A DNA stretch of 64,000 nt from the NCBI GenBank assembly GCA_946902875.1, contig OX336337.1, positions 5,022,001-5,086,000 on the forward strand, given 5' to 3'. Source of the stretch: Nematopogon swammerdamellus. Its lineage: Eukaryota > Arthropoda > Insecta > Lepidoptera > Adelidae. This document shows, in pieces, positions 32,505 through 43,806 of this stretch. Below the pieces are notes generated by a model. It saw only the letters and a program-made list of their open reading frames with translations. It did no database searches and was not told where the DNA came from. Each line of letters begins with the position of its first letter. Position 1 is the first letter of the stretch. A program made the translations under genes and the position numbers.

Positions 32505-32955
32505 ACCTAACCTAACCTAACCTAACCTAACCTAACCTAATCTAACCTAACGCAACCCAATCCAATCAACCCATCACAACCCAACCAAAAACAACACAAC
32601 AACACAACCCAACCTAACCTAACCTAACCTATCCAAACCTAACCTAATCTAACCTAACCCAACCCAATCCAATCCAACCTAACCTAACCTAACCTAACCT
32701 AATCTAACCTAACGCAACCCAATCCAATCAATCCATCACAGCCCAACCAAAAACAACACAACAACACAACCCAACCTAACCTAACCTAACCTATCCAAAC
32801 CTAACCTAATCTAATCTAACCTAACCCAACCCAATCCAATCCAACCGAACCTAACCTAATCTAATCTAACCTAACGCAACCCAATCCAATCAACCCATCA
32901 CAACCCAACCAAAAACAACACAACAACACAACCTATCCTAACCTAACCAAACTGT
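32505..32955. repeat. Degenerate telomere-like (CCTAA)n block with 162-bp higher-order period
   Basis: Runs of CCTAA (the insect TTAGG telomere unit on the other strand) alternate with CCAATCC and AACACAACAAC segments. The landmark CGCAACCCAATCCAATCA recurs at 32551, 32713 and 32875, so about 2.8 units of 162 bp are present. It is an internal block, not a chromosome end. Confidence 0.85.
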
Positions 32956-33039
32956 GTGTGAAGAATTTGCGCAATATAGACTACTATAATAGCCAGGATT
33001 TTTTCGACGAGGACAGATTTATTTCGCTGATTAAAAAAT

Positions 33040-33395
33040 CGTCCAAGTGCGAGTTGGACTCGCACACGAAGGGCTCCGTGTCATCGTATAAGATTTCGTC
33101 ACATCGTACAAGAGTAAAGAATGCTATTTAGCATTCAACTCGCCTGTTTTGTTCCATGTTTTTTATGGTGTACAATAAAGTATATTTTGATTTGAAGATA
33201 TATATAGCGGCGATATAAATACACCTATTTAAATCTTTGAAATACACACTCTGTGAAAATTTCAACTGTCTACCTATTACGGTTAACGAGAAACAGCCCG
33301 TTGACAGACGGACAGACGGACGGATGAACGGACGGACGGACGGACGGACGGATGGACGGGGACGGAGGATCCCGTTGGAACCCTTTGGGTACGGA
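33040..33395 (-). repeat. Family A repeat, - orientation, with a LINE-tail insert
   Basis: Holds GTGCGAGTTGGACTCGCAC at 33048, CTGTGAAAATTTCAAC at 33252 and (GGAC)n at 33300-33360. The stretch GTACAATAAAGTATATTTTG at 33171-33190 is the tail of an unrelated LINE (+ orientation). Confidence 0.65.
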
Positions 33396-34030
33396 ACCAG
33401 TAGTCAATATTAGGCAAGTTCTTCACACACAGTTAGGCTGGATGTGGCCAAAACGTGCGTTTGACTGCATATTACTAAACAGTTTGCTTGCGTGCAGCAT
33501 AATTTGGCAGCATGCAACCAAAGAAAATAAAATAGCCTTAGGTTTGGCTGTGGTAGCCAAATTAGGCAGAATCTTCACAAACAGTTAGGCTGGATGCAAC
33601 CGAAACGCGTGCTTGGCTTGCATTTGGCCGAACAGTTTGGCTGCATGCAGGGATAATTTGGCAGTATGCAACCGAAGAAAAGAAAGTAGCCGAAGTTTGT
33701 CTGTGGTAGTCAATATTAGGCAAGTTCTTCACAAACAGTTTGGTTGGATGCAGCCAAAACGCGCGTTTGGCTGCATATTACTAAACAGTTTGGTTGCGTG
33801 CAGCATAATCTGGCAGCATGCAACCAAAGAAAATAAAACAGCCTTAGGTTTGGTTGTGGTAGCCAAATTAGGCAGAGTCTTCACAAACAGTTAGGCTGGA
33901 TGCAACCCAAACCCGTGCTTGGTTTGCATTTTGCCGAACATTTTGGCTGCGTGCAGCATGATTTGGCAGTATGCAACAGAAGAAAAGAAAAATAGCCTAA
34001 GATTTGTCTGTGTTAGTCAAATTAGACGTG
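33395..34030 (-). repeat. Inverted partner of the 163-bp array, about 4 units
   Basis: Units of about 155-165 bp contain GTTAGGCTGGATGC or GTTTGGTTGGATGC, GCGTGCAGCATAATTTGGCAG and AAAATAGCC, the complement of the array at 31860-32260. Together the two arrays form inverted arms around 32.26-33.39 kb. Confidence 0.8.
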
Positions 34031-34269
34031 ATTCGATAAATTTGAGCAGCATTTAGCTTAACGATAAGAGTACTATGTATTATAATAAGTGTTAAACAAT
34101 TTTGGGCTGTTGTAATTTATAATAAGATAAAATAATAATAGTACGCTTTATGGTACGTTTATTTTGCAAGGGCGGACTTATTGCCTCAGGCAATTTCTCC
34201 CAGGCAACCTCGGATTACCTCACATTATTTCTCCATTACGGTAGCACGTTAATTCATGTTTAGTTAATA

Positions 34270-34764
34270 TGTTCATATTTATGCAACGTGTGTATGTTTT
34301 ATAGGTGTGTTTTTGCAAAACTATGGTACGACAAGCCGTACGTTTTTGTTCCTGTACCCAAAGCCTGTACCTCGTTCTTTAGCCAAGATGCTGTTATGCT
34401 GTTCTAGCCACGTAAAAAGCTACTTCAGGCAAACTTTGGCTATCCATAGGCTAATAACAATTAGCCAATTTCGATTGAAGAGCACAACCAAACTTATTTT
34501 GCATAAACTTTGTTACGACAAGCACAACGGTTTTGTTCATGTAACTTATTATTGGGCTAAAAGGCTGTTATGCTGTCGTAGCCATTAGGTTAGCTGTACA
34601 AACTAAACTTTTGGCTGCTGGTAGACAAAACAGAGTTACCCAAAATCGATTGTCTAACACAGCATAATGGATTAAGCTAAAACAACATAACTTTTGTAAT
34701 TAGCAGCAAATATTTGGGAAAAAATTGAGTAGCCGAACTTTTGTGCTACTTCATTTTTTTCAGT
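34270..34764. repeat. Diverged TTTGGCT-type tandem pair with CAGTG end
   Basis: GTTATGCTGT recurs at 34393 and 34567 (174 bp), along with TACGACAAGC and GCTATCC-like words. The segment ends TTTTTTTCAGTG at 34753-34764, the inverse of the CACTGAGAAAAAA at 21567. Confidence 0.55.
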
Positions 34765-35288
34765 GAATCCAACGACATCTCATATTTATTAAAATCCATC
34801 AAACCGTTTAGGCTACAGGATGTGAGTTGTGACACACAAATAGACATACACTCGAAAAACATAACCCTCATTTTTTTCGCGCAGTCGTAAAAATCTACGT
34901 TCTCCAAACAAATATAACGAAGGTATTTGAAACTATACTTGTAGTAGGTAGTTAGGTACACATGTCTACGTTACGTAGATAATGCCTACAACCAAAGAGA
35001 TTAATTAATAAATTGTCTTTGCCTCCAACCCATAGACTATATAATATTATATAAGTGGTACCTACATCGTGGTACATAGGTACCCTATGTACTGAATGCT
35101 ACAACCGTATTCGTCTGTTCGCAAACTTTATAAGAACCTAATCTCACCTAATTGTAAAACTAGCTGCGGCTTCGCTCGCCTTAAAGTCGAAAAAAAAACC
35201 AGCAAACCTGAGTCTTTAATAAAATTAAACCTTTATAAAGTCGGCAAGTGTTCGAAACGGCATCTTACTACTAAACTAAGTACCTAGG

Positions 35289-35521
35289 TAGAGTGTTTTC
35301 ATTTTACGAAGGCACGAGGGGTATGAGGCAGGGAGTGGTGTGAGACCGCGCGGAGCTCAGTAGGGAACTACTCGGTTCGACGGAGCGACGCGGAGACGTG
35401 TAGAACGTGTGTACCGACCTGGCATCGAGTTCGTTCTCTAGCTCCGCGCCGCGCGCGGTAGTCTGTCGCACCACTTTCTACCTCGTACCCCGCGTGCCTT
35501 CGTAAAATGAAAACACTCTAC
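35289..35521. mobile_element. MITE with 37-bp inverted ends (233 bp)
   Basis: Starts GTAGAGTGTTTTCATTTTAC and ends GTAAAATGAAAACACTCTAC; inner arms CGAAGGCACGAGGGG and CCCCGCGTGCCTTCG also pair. The interior is GC-rich and non-coding. Confidence 0.85.
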
Positions 35522-36645
35522 CTATTGATTTTCCTGTTTCGCCACCTTAGGCCAAATGTAAACTGTCGGTGAACACCTTTCAACTGTATGAAATCGGGCA
35601 CCATTACCTATACCTATCTTTATGAAGTTTACATCAGTGTGTAAGTACGGTTCAGTTTGACACTTTATACTATTAGTATTAGTCCCACTAGACAGATATT
35701 TTTGGCTAGACAATATTGCTGAATATATTTTTAAACTTATTGTTTATGATATAAACATTCATCAGCGACAACCCGATGGCTACAAGTTAGATAGGGTTAT
35801 TGCCCATTAGGCAATTTAACGTGATTTCATAAACAATTTATTGCTGGAAGTATGTAACCTTCAACTTTTATAGTTTTGAAGTTAATGTTATAAATATTAT
35901 GTTTTCGTCGGTGCGTGTGTCCGTTCCCTTTAACTCGAGAGCAGCTCAAGCGCTTTAAAGGTCAAAATCTTAAATTATAAAATAACTGTATTAGCTTTAA
36001 GAATAAATTACTTTAATGTCTTAATTTTTAGCTAACTCGTCCCACTGCACCCAAGTTTATAATTAAAACGCTAGCTATATTTTTTTATGTTTCTTATCAG
36101 CATCCTGTTCGATTTTCCAATTAAATCTGCTCAATTCGAAGTTAAAACGTGCGTTTAATTTAATTATTATTCACAGATATTATATACATTTGTTAGTTCA
36201 TCATCCTTCTGATGCGATATAATACCTCTTTATGAACTTAAAATAATTTTGTACAAACAAAATGTCGCCCGGTTAGGAAGGGAATATCTTTGTCCTGTCA
36301 CAGATTTTGCGACATCATTGCCGAACACCGGAGATTGCAGCGTCGTCGTCCGTCACTCGTCTCGTCACCCACCACATGAAACACATCCTCGTGTCCACAG
36401 GACGATTTTACATTTATGAAAAATCGTCACAAAGCCATTTTGTCTTCGCTGCAGCATATTTGTCCGCTTTGATACTGGCGGCGGCGACGCTTCGCTCGCT
36501 GAACGAGATTTCGGGATGGTGCTGGTGGTGTTATTGGCTCTATTTGATTCCTCACTGACGTGGCACCAAGTTCACCCGGTTGACATCACGGATGTTGTTG
36601 TAGGTGATGTAGCCAACCGTGCCAGTTTCCATAAAAGATTATTAT
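35522..36645. other. Intron DNA; SINE S1 tail at 36553-36640
   Basis: Mostly AT-rich without exons. An 83-codon frame at 36307-36558 has no recognisable motif and no splice support. The last 90 bases carry GGCACCAAGTTCACCCGG and GGTGATGTAGCCAACCGTG, the tail of SINE S1. Confidence 0.45.
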
Positions 36646-36649
36646 AGTA

Positions 36650-37473
36650 TATAAGGTGCTTCGTTATTTATGTAAAAAATTTCGGTAGGGTTACATTAGA
36701 CACTCAAATAAACACGTTACGCAAAAAAATTATATGTTTTTAGCATTACTTTTCGATAAATTTAACAAATCATGTTTGCTACCTAAACATTAAAAGGATC
36801 AACCTGTGTGTAACAGTAGGTAACTTGCATTGTACGGGGTCAATGACCGTACTATGTTCTAACGCAGAACAGCTGTTTGTTGTAAGTAAGTCACAAGGTC
36901 ACTAGACCTGTGTGTAACAGTAGGTAACTTGCATTGTACGGGGTCAATAACCGTACTATGTTCAAACGCAGAACAGCTGTTTGTTTTAAGTAAATCACAA
37001 GGTCACTAGACCTGTGTGTAACAGTAGGTAACTTGCATTGTACGGGGTCAATGACCGTACTATGTTCAAACGCAGAACAGCTGTTTGTTGTAAGTAAGTC
37101 ACAAGGTCACTAGGCCTTTTGTCAGCGCTCCACCGCTCCACCGCTCTAAAACTAGCTACCCACCTACCTACCTACGTGTGCGGCGTGTGCCTAGCTGCCT
37201 ACGCTTCGTGTTTGGCAAGGGTCTATAGCATGATTGGTTTTTACAGCTATTTGATTTTATATTGATTTTATATTGTAAAAACTAAACAGGACAAATTCAA
37301 GCGTAGTGTACTACCATACGAATGATAAATAAAGAATAAAGAATAAAGAATATGTTTATAGGAGCATTTTTTCTCCTAACAAAAAAAAATTTGTTTTTCT
37401 TACGTAAAGTGTTTATTTGAGCGCGTATGTAACCCTCCCGAAATTTTTGACATAAATAACGAAGCACCTTATA
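36650..37473. mobile_element. MITE with about 65-bp TIR and an internal 104-bp minisatellite
   Basis: Ends TATAAGGTGCTTCGTTATTT and its inverse, with AGGGTTACAT and ATGTAACCCT inside them; TA flanks. Three nearly identical 104-bp units start at 36803, 36907 and 37011 (CCTGTGTGTAACAGTAGG). An (AATAAAG)n tail at 37330-37350 is probably a LINE remnant. Confidence 0.85.
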
Positions 37474-37794
37474 TATAAAATAGGCTTCAAGTCGGCGTGT
37501 CCTCCCTCATGCCCTCTGCCATCTTAGCGCTGCACAATTTATATTAATATGTTAATTGTAGTCTCTAAATGTCTCTAATTATCTCGCTAATTATGACAGT
37601 TTATGTTTCCAGCCATACTAGTGTTCCCTCTGTGTTATGTACTTACGTAGGTATGTATGGTATGGTATGTAAGCGTCGGTACCGCTTTTTGCTTACAAAC
37701 GTTACCTAAGGCATTCAGTGTCTCGCATACAGTCAAATAAATGGTGTGCAATGTACTGAATGTATGTAAAAATTGCAGGCGAGTTTTCGTAATT

Positions 37795-38085
37795 AAAAAA
37801 AAAACGGGCCAAGTGCGAATCGGACTCGCTCACCTAGGGTTCCGTACGACCACGTAATTCGCCGGTTTTTATTAGGTACTTGTTATTTTTACTCTTAGAG
37901 TTTGCACTATAATCATACCAAGATTGACGAACGATAGAGTAAAAACAAAACGTTGAAAAAAGGATGTTTCTTGTATGGGGACCCCCCTTAATTTTAGACG
38001 GTTTTTATATGTCTTTAGGATATCCGCCATAATAACACATTCTGGCTACCTACGCGAGTCCAGCTCGCACTTTGCCGTTTTTTTT
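37795..38085 (+). repeat. Family A repeat, rearranged copy
   Basis: Contains GGGCCAAGTGCGAATCGGAC, TAGGGTTCCGTACGACCACG, GGGGACCCCCCTTAATTTT and a closing GTCCAGCTCGCACTTTGCCG. Parts are inverted relative to one another. Confidence 0.6.
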
Positions 38086-38689
38086 TTCTATTTTATTTTG
38101 TTTAACTATAGTTTGGCAGACGTTCTTGTTTGGCAGGTCCTCCACCAGAAACTGTGAACCTATAATTTGATCTATCCAACCACACATAAATAGATAGTTC
38201 TCAAGGTAAACGTGAAATACCGACAACCTACAATTACCGTAATCTCAGGAAGTTCGTTTCTTCACAATATTTACGTACTTAGTTAGGCACCTACGTCTAC
38301 GTTCTACGTATACGTTCAGAGACCACACCTCGCGCCTTAGCCAGATAGACATCATTATTGCATAGTGAACTAATTCACCTGTGTTTGAAAGGTGGACATA
38401 CTTATAAGTACCGAATTAAACACTAGAAGCGGCAAAGCGTGATGAAACTTGTTACCCGTCGGCCAACAAATGTACGTGCCTTCACGTGCTGTATTGTCAA
38501 TATTGTCATACACACTTTCAAAAGATCGCATTACGAACCATCTCATGCTATTAATGCGCGAATGCTCCAAACTCGCGTATTTGCGGACATAAGACATGCA
38601 TAAGACGGTAAGGTGTACCATATAATATATAACACAAGCAGTCTGTCTGTAGGTTGACAAATCTATATTAATTCGAAAATACTATTTGT
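38086..38689. other. Intron DNA, no feature recognised
   Basis: No exon with consistent splice sites and no repeat boundary seen. Confidence 0.4.
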
Positions 38690-38915
38690 GTTTGTCGAGG
38701 CATTTGTTGTTATTTTATTTTACTGTGTGACCGATTGTGATTTGACGAACATTTTATAATTCTATAATTATTTTTTGTTACAATGTTTAATGTGTTGTAT
38801 TTAATCTAACTTGACTATTTGAAAATATTGGAGGTACCCAAATATCTAAACCAACTGTATTTGTTTACGTGTGTGAAATTTTATATTATGATAAAGAAAT
38901 ACAATACAATACAAG
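38690..38915 (+). repeat. 3-prime end of a LINE with (AATAC)n tail
   Basis: AT-rich tail that ends ATGATAAAGAAATACAATAC then another AATAC unit. No coding part remains. Confidence 0.55.
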
Positions 38916-39372
38916 CAACAGTCATTGTGAAATCAGTTTATACGCTCCTTTGGTCGATTACATGTTTGTTCGGGAGTGATGTATGAGAAAGACTCATCTA
39001 GTACTATCAGTGCTATAAGAAAGTATAGGAGGTCGCACTTGCTTGCTACTATGGAACCTGTTACGTTTGACTACATCCCGAGGTATACTTAGGTACATCT
39101 TATTCTTTTACAAGATTATCTCATGTAGTTACTTTAACGACAATTAATTGTTTTATAGTACCTACCTAGATTAAGCAACGGACCTTGGCGATTGCTGAAC
39201 GTATAGACGCAAATAACACCCCCCGAGATGCCCGAGTAATTTATCTATCAGTTATCTATCTATCACTCTCATTACTAGGTAATTCGTCATTTGTGGACGT
39301 CAAACCATCTGGTAAAAAAAGGTTAGGGTGTCGTGATAGTTAAGGGATGTGGGTGGGACCTCATTTAAAATT
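38916..39372. other. Intron DNA, no feature recognised
   Basis: Non-coding; includes a (TATC)n-like patch at about 39242-39262. Confidence 0.4.
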
Positions 39373-40033
39373 ATACAGGATGTTTCAGGATAGGGGTTCG
39401 TAACTTCAGGGTTCGAAAGGGTTCCATATTTGAAGAGGAAAAGCTGTGAAAACTTTTTCCCAGATTCGGTCATTTTATAGTACTTTTTGGTGAAAATAGT
39501 TTCATTAAGAATTGGTGGACGGTTAATGTTAGCCTTTAAATCTCTTAATCGTTTCATTAAGATTTAGTGGACGGTTAATGTTAGCCTTTAAATCTCTTAA
39601 TCGTTTCATTAAGAATTGGTGGACGGTTAATGTTAGCCTTTAAATCTCTTAATCGTTTCATTAAGATTTGGTGGACGGTTAATGTTAGCCTTTATTAAAT
39701 AAGAATAAAATCGCTAACTCATGGATAGAAATGGGTTTGTCGCATACTTAACTAGTAGAATTGAACTGCATATAAGTATATTTCTAATACTAAAAGTTCA
39801 ATGAAATCAAAAGAAAAAGGGGACTAGGTCCTTGCGCTCCCTAGATCTAGACAGCACTGTTGCCCAATCTCCCCATACTCACTGTCCATCAAGTTTTTAA
39901 TATAATTTTCAATTGTTGTATGAAAAAAAAATTGGCATTTCGATTTGAGTTATAAGGATTTTTTTGTTCTTCTAATAATTAGTACTTTCTATTCCTGAAG
40001 TTTCTCAAGCCCATCCTGAAACAACCTGTAATA
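39373..40033. mobile_element. MITE family M1, copy 2, with 52-bp tandem expansion
   Basis: Begins ACAGGATGTTTCAGGATAGG and ends CCATCCTGAAACAACCTGTA. It matches copy 1 (7000-7450) but has four tandem 52-bp units (GGACGGTTAATGTTAGCC at 39517, 39569, 39621, 39673), where copy 1 has one. Confidence 0.85.
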
Positions 40034-40122
40034 TTGTGCTTATTTGTGTAAAATATTTTTGTAGCAATAAAATCATATTATTTTCTATATATCTAAACAC
40101 ACACCTTTCTGAATTGTTACAG

Positions 40123-40251
40123 GACAGACAGCAGACGTTGGCACTCAGGAAGTCGGCCCCGCCCGCGGCGGTGTACAGCAACGATGATTCCAAGAAAACA
40201 ACACCGGCCGCAGCGTGGACGCCGGCCGAGAGACCGCCCCCACCGCCGCCC
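40123..40251 (+). CDS. Exon 2 of gene 1 (proline-rich)
   Basis: A 43-codon exon between acceptor TTGTTACAG and donor CCC|GTTAGT, phase 0 at both ends. It reads DRQQTLALRKSAPPAAVYSN at the start and ends in a run of six prolines after TPAER. A proline run next to a downstream WH2-like segment is typical of proteins that bind profilin and actin, which is inference from composition. The codons are GC-rich, unlike the surrounding intron, supporting real coding selection. A family A repeat lies only about 80 bp downstream in the next intron. Confidence 0.75.
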
Positions 40252-40329
40252 GTTAGTACTGTTGTGTTGTCATATCATATATCTGTTGGGTTGGCATATG
40301 CAATGTAGCTATGCCTTTTTCAATGTTTT

Positions 40330-40610
40330 AGGTTTCCGTATCCGTGAAGCCTATTACTAAGCCAACGCTGTCTGTCTGTCCGTCTGTCTGTCTGTCCACC
40401 CGTCCGATGGCTGTGTCTTTGGAACCGTCATCATCAGAATATGGTGTTATTATGGCGGATATAACAACAAACAATAAAAATAGAAATATTAAAAATTAAG
40501 GGGGGCCCCCATACAAGAAACGTGTTTTTTCAACGTTTTTTTTTGTAGTGTGGAAACCTTTGTGCGCTAGTCCGACTTTCACTTGGCCGGGTTTTACGTT
40601 TCCGTGCCCC
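40330..40610 (+). repeat. Family A repeat in intron 2
   Basis: Carries the (CTGT)n tract, GGCGGATATAACAACAAAC, GGGGGGCCCCCATACAAGAA and the CACTTGGCCGGG end. Confidence 0.75.
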
Positions 40611-40675
40611 GTACGGAAAGTTGAAAGCTGCAACTGTACTTAAATAAAATGTATGTATGGTTTTGTGAATTCCAG

Positions 40676-41215
40676 ATGCCGATTGCAGAAAACGGTGACC
40701 ACAAACCATCAGTCCTGAAGAACGGACACAGCAAAACCAACGGCGTAAACGGAATAAACGGAAAGGCGCACCAGATCCTGAACGGAAACGTCGTCACGAA
40801 TGGAGCTTTAAAGCGAACACCAACTCCAGACTATGAGTCTTCTAACATCGAGTCTTTAACCGCCAAGTTGAAGCTCAAAACTCATCCTGAGGAGACTTGC
40901 GAAGTAGACTCGATCGAGTCCTACAAAATGAGGAATCCATCTTCACCCCAACCCAAGCCGCCTTCGACATACTTCAGACGGTCACCTAACAGCACGGCCA
41001 CAATGAAGAAGACCGGTAGGCCGGTGTCGATAACCATAGGCGAATACCCCTCAAGGACAATGAGAAAGGAGCCGTCGAAGCTAGACTTCCTGAACGGCGA
41101 GAGCAAATTGAATGGCGAAATGGATAAGAATGAGGTACCGATCGCGGGCAGGCTGCAGTCTGAGCTGGCAATGACCTTGTCGAGATCTAATTTGCGGAAG
41201 AAGACTGAACTATTG
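40676..41215 (+). CDS. Exon 3 of gene 1 (WH2-like segment)
   Basis: A 180-codon exon between acceptor TGTGAATTCCAG and donor TTG|GTGAGT, phase 0 both sides. The first 45 residues are rich in Asn and Gly (many NG pairs). Residues 81-105 are rich in Ser and Pro. Residues 112-132 are basic (KTGRPVSITIGEYPSRTMRK). Residues 160-178 contain SELAMTLSRSNLRKKTE, which resembles a WH2 actin-binding motif (amphipathic helix then an LRKK element). No folded enzyme domain is visible and most of the exon looks disordered. Assignment to a named family is not possible from sequence memory; the WH2 reading is moderately supported. Confidence 0.8.
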
Positions 41216-41582
41216 GTGAGTATTAACGTGCTTATAGCTTTAACAACGATTGACAATCTCGATAAACGTTTGCACCTCAACGTGAATGGTATCATCTTAA
41301 AAATAAACGTAGATAGATACATATCAGAACTCGAGAATAAGTTTTTATCAAATGACGAGCGTTATTATGGTAATCCCAAGTTGTTGGGGCTATTCCTAAA
41401 TTGACTCTGTTGCACATAGGAGCGAGTTTGGGTCTATTTGTTTTGTGCCCAGTTTCAAGTCTTGGAGTTACAATAATGTGTGATCTGATCTTGACCTTTG
41501 AACGACGGAGAAGACAAAAAGTGCGGGTCGTGTGTTATCTTGTCAAATGCTATTTTCATGCTGATCCCAATATAATTTGCAG

Positions 41583-41885
41583 GCTAATAAGTTAGATAGT
41601 AACGGGAAGATCCCCGTAGCCGATATCAACAACAGTAGCGACGAAAGCGAACCGGCTCAAGATAAAAACTTCCAGAAGCGATACGGCAACAATATACTGC
41701 CGACACCACCGCAGATTTGCATACCCAAGGTACCGGTCGTGAAGACCAACTCGCACTTCGTAAGCCAGCACATAGCGATGCTCGCCGGCCGAGTGACCAG
41801 CGAGGTCAAGCAAGACGACAACTCGCAAACACCTGTAAATAAACAGCAAGAAAATAGGAAACAAATAAGCTTCGATCGAGTGTAA
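41583..41885 (+). CDS. Exon 4 of gene 1, with alternative ends
   Basis: Starts after acceptor ATAATTTGCAG in phase 0 (ANKLDSNGKIPVADINNSSD) and can run 100 codons to a TAA at 41883. That stop overlaps possible donors: CGA|GTGTAA at 41880 (phase 0) and GT|GTAAGA at 41882 (phase 2). The phase 2 donor, the stronger match, would join to 43357 and add MMATADQ before a stop. The phase 0 donor would join to the exon at 45665 and continue the protein. The exon is acidic early and mostly polar, with PTPPQICIPKVPVVK in the middle. Which ending is used, or whether both are, cannot be settled here. Confidence 0.75.
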   Translation, partial: ANKLDSNGKIPVADINNSSDESEPAQDKNFQKRYGNNILPTPPQICIPKVPVVKTNSHFVSQHIAMLAGRVTSEVKQDDNSQTPVNKQQENRKQISFDRV

Positions 41886-42014
41886 GAAATATGGAAATTC
41901 TATGGAAGCTTGAAGGGGCTAGCGGTTGAGCACAATTTGTAAATACTTTACACACTGTAATTTTGTAGTGGTTGGTGTGGTTGTATTTGGTGATGGCTTA
42001 TTGTGATTTATTAT

Positions 42015-42290
42015 TTAACTAGCTTTTGCCCGCGGCTTCGTTCGCATGAAATTCGTATTTAAAAAGAAGAAAATAAGTAAGCCCGCTAACCTTTATTTCG
42101 GCGCTAGGAACAATTCGGTTTGTATGAGAGCCGCATCTTAGCGTAACCGGAACTGAATTTTATTTAGTCTATTCTATGTCCCGTTTAGGTAAATGTGCTT
42201 GTACTATGTTTCATAGAATTCGGATGTTCGGTTTAAGAGTTATGGAGGAACATACATACATACATACATACAGAAAAGATTTTTAAAAAT
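42015..42290 (+). repeat. Dispersed repeat starting ACTAGCTTTTGCCCGCGGC, copy 2
   Basis: Match to 10595-10830, followed by a (CATA)n microsatellite at 42251-42271. Confidence 0.7.
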
Positions 42291-42494
42291 CGTCAATTTT
42301 GTTTTAGTATCATAAATAGAGTCTACAAACGCAATATCTCATAAAACAAAGTAACTTACTCCATTAGTATTTATTAGTATGTATTATTTGGTGATGGGTT
42401 ATTATGATTTATCATTTAAAGTGTGAGAGTTAGGGCCCCTGAGCCGTATTATCAGTGTGAACTAGATAGATCTATTGTGATCTCTCAATTTTTC

Positions 42495-42695
42495 TGACAA
42501 GATAACGTGCTAACAGCAAGTAAGGCATGCAGACCCACCTGCTGCTTGACTCGGGTGGAAGGATCGTGCCTAAGTGAGAGGTAGCTAGCCTGTCGCTTTA
42601 TTAGCACGGCATCTCGTCTTAGTCGCCTTTTACGACTTGCACGGGGAGAGATACAGTGGGGCTATGCTTTTTAAGTACCGGCCCCACACTGTACA
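42495..42695 (-). repeat. Dispersed repeat family C, - orientation
   Basis: Shares CCCACCTGCTGCTTGACTCG, GAAGGATCGTGCC, GTCTTAGTCGCCTTTTACGA and GGGGAGAGATACAGTGGGGC with the other copies. Confidence 0.7.
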
Positions 42696-42859
42696 AATTG
42701 GTGATGGCTTATTATTTTGAAGTTTTAATTCTTTTTTCCTGGGTAGCAGAATGTAAACCTCCCCTTAGTGGAAATACACTCTCCAAAAATAAACCTTTCT
42801 GCATCTTCAGAGCACCGCCGAGTTTGGCATGATACACGCACGCTGAACATGAAAATTAT

Positions 42860-43015
42860 CACTAAAATAATATAACACATATTCTGTGAAAATTTCAACG
42901 GGCTACCTATTACGGTTCAAGAGATACAGCCCTCGGACAGACGGACGGACGGACGGACAGACAGACGTTGTAGGCTTAGTAATAGGGTCCCGTACCGGAT
43001 ACGGAACCCTAAAAA
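42860..43015 (-). repeat. Family A repeat, - orientation
   Basis: CTGTGAAAATTTCAACGGGC, AGAGATACAGCCCTCGG, (GGAC)n and GGATACGGAACCCTA follow the family order in reverse. Confidence 0.8.
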
Positions 43016-43356
43016 TAAATCTATTGTCGTTCAGACAATTTTTTTTTACCTATATAGCTGTTTCCGCCTGTCTTCTCTAAATGAGTCCTAGTTTCTGCAA
43101 AAATAATGCCTACCTACTTATAAAATTAATTGTCTTGCATTGCGCTATGTACAAATTTCTACTGCGAGTAGAAATTTTCTGAGCGCAAAACACCGCGCAA
43201 AATGCTCGTTACGTTACGTCGAAGTACCTACAACACATTTTACACATTGTACACATTTTACGCGGAAAAAACTACGCCCAGTGTGGCGCTAGGTTAATTT
43301 CACGGAATTAGCGTTTCAGTAACTTCGGTACTAACTAACGTTTAAATTATTTCCAG

Positions 43357-43381
43357 AATGATGGCGACCGCTGATCAGTGA
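43357..43381 (+). CDS. Alternative terminal coding exon of gene 1
   Basis: After acceptor AAATTATTTCCAG, the sequence joins the phase 2 donor of exon 4 to give V-MMATADQ and a stop (TGA at 43379). It is followed by about 430 bases of AT-rich sequence ending in AATAAA at 43807, which would be the 3-prime untranslated region. Only nine codons, so the support is the splice signals plus the downstream poly(A) signal, not protein similarity. Confidence 0.45.
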
Positions 43382-43806
43382 TCAACACATCAGTCGTCGA
43401 ATATTGCAGCGAAAATGGTACCTTTCGAGAAGACTGGATATTTTCTATGAAAAATTTATAATTTATTTGCGCAGTTTTGAATCGCTGCCACGAATAAGAT
43501 TCATATTGAAGTACATGTTGTAGTGAATTTGCGAATTTTTTTAGAGATAAACGAATATTTTGAATACGACTGAAACGGTTTATGCTCAATAAAAGCTCTT
43601 CTCGTTTAGAGTTTCAATAGTATTTTTCTGAAGTGTGTATTTTATTTTAAGTCAGTATGTTGTATTGTATTAGCTGTAGGTATAATTATGTACCAAAGCA
43701 TGTATTTGATGAATGTTTTATGTATTGTTTCATGTAAGTATTTGATGAATATTTCAGTTTGTGTAAATAGAAAAAATCTTGAGTAAAATTATAATGTTTT
43801 CTATGC

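Noticed and set aside
32505..32955. Chromosome end (true telomere)
   Set aside because: The CCTAA runs are degenerate, have a 162-bp higher-order period, and are flanked by ordinary sequence on both sides.
40921..41322. 133-codon - strand frame
   Set aside because: Shadow of exon 3 of gene 1; the + strand frame has matching splice sites and phases.
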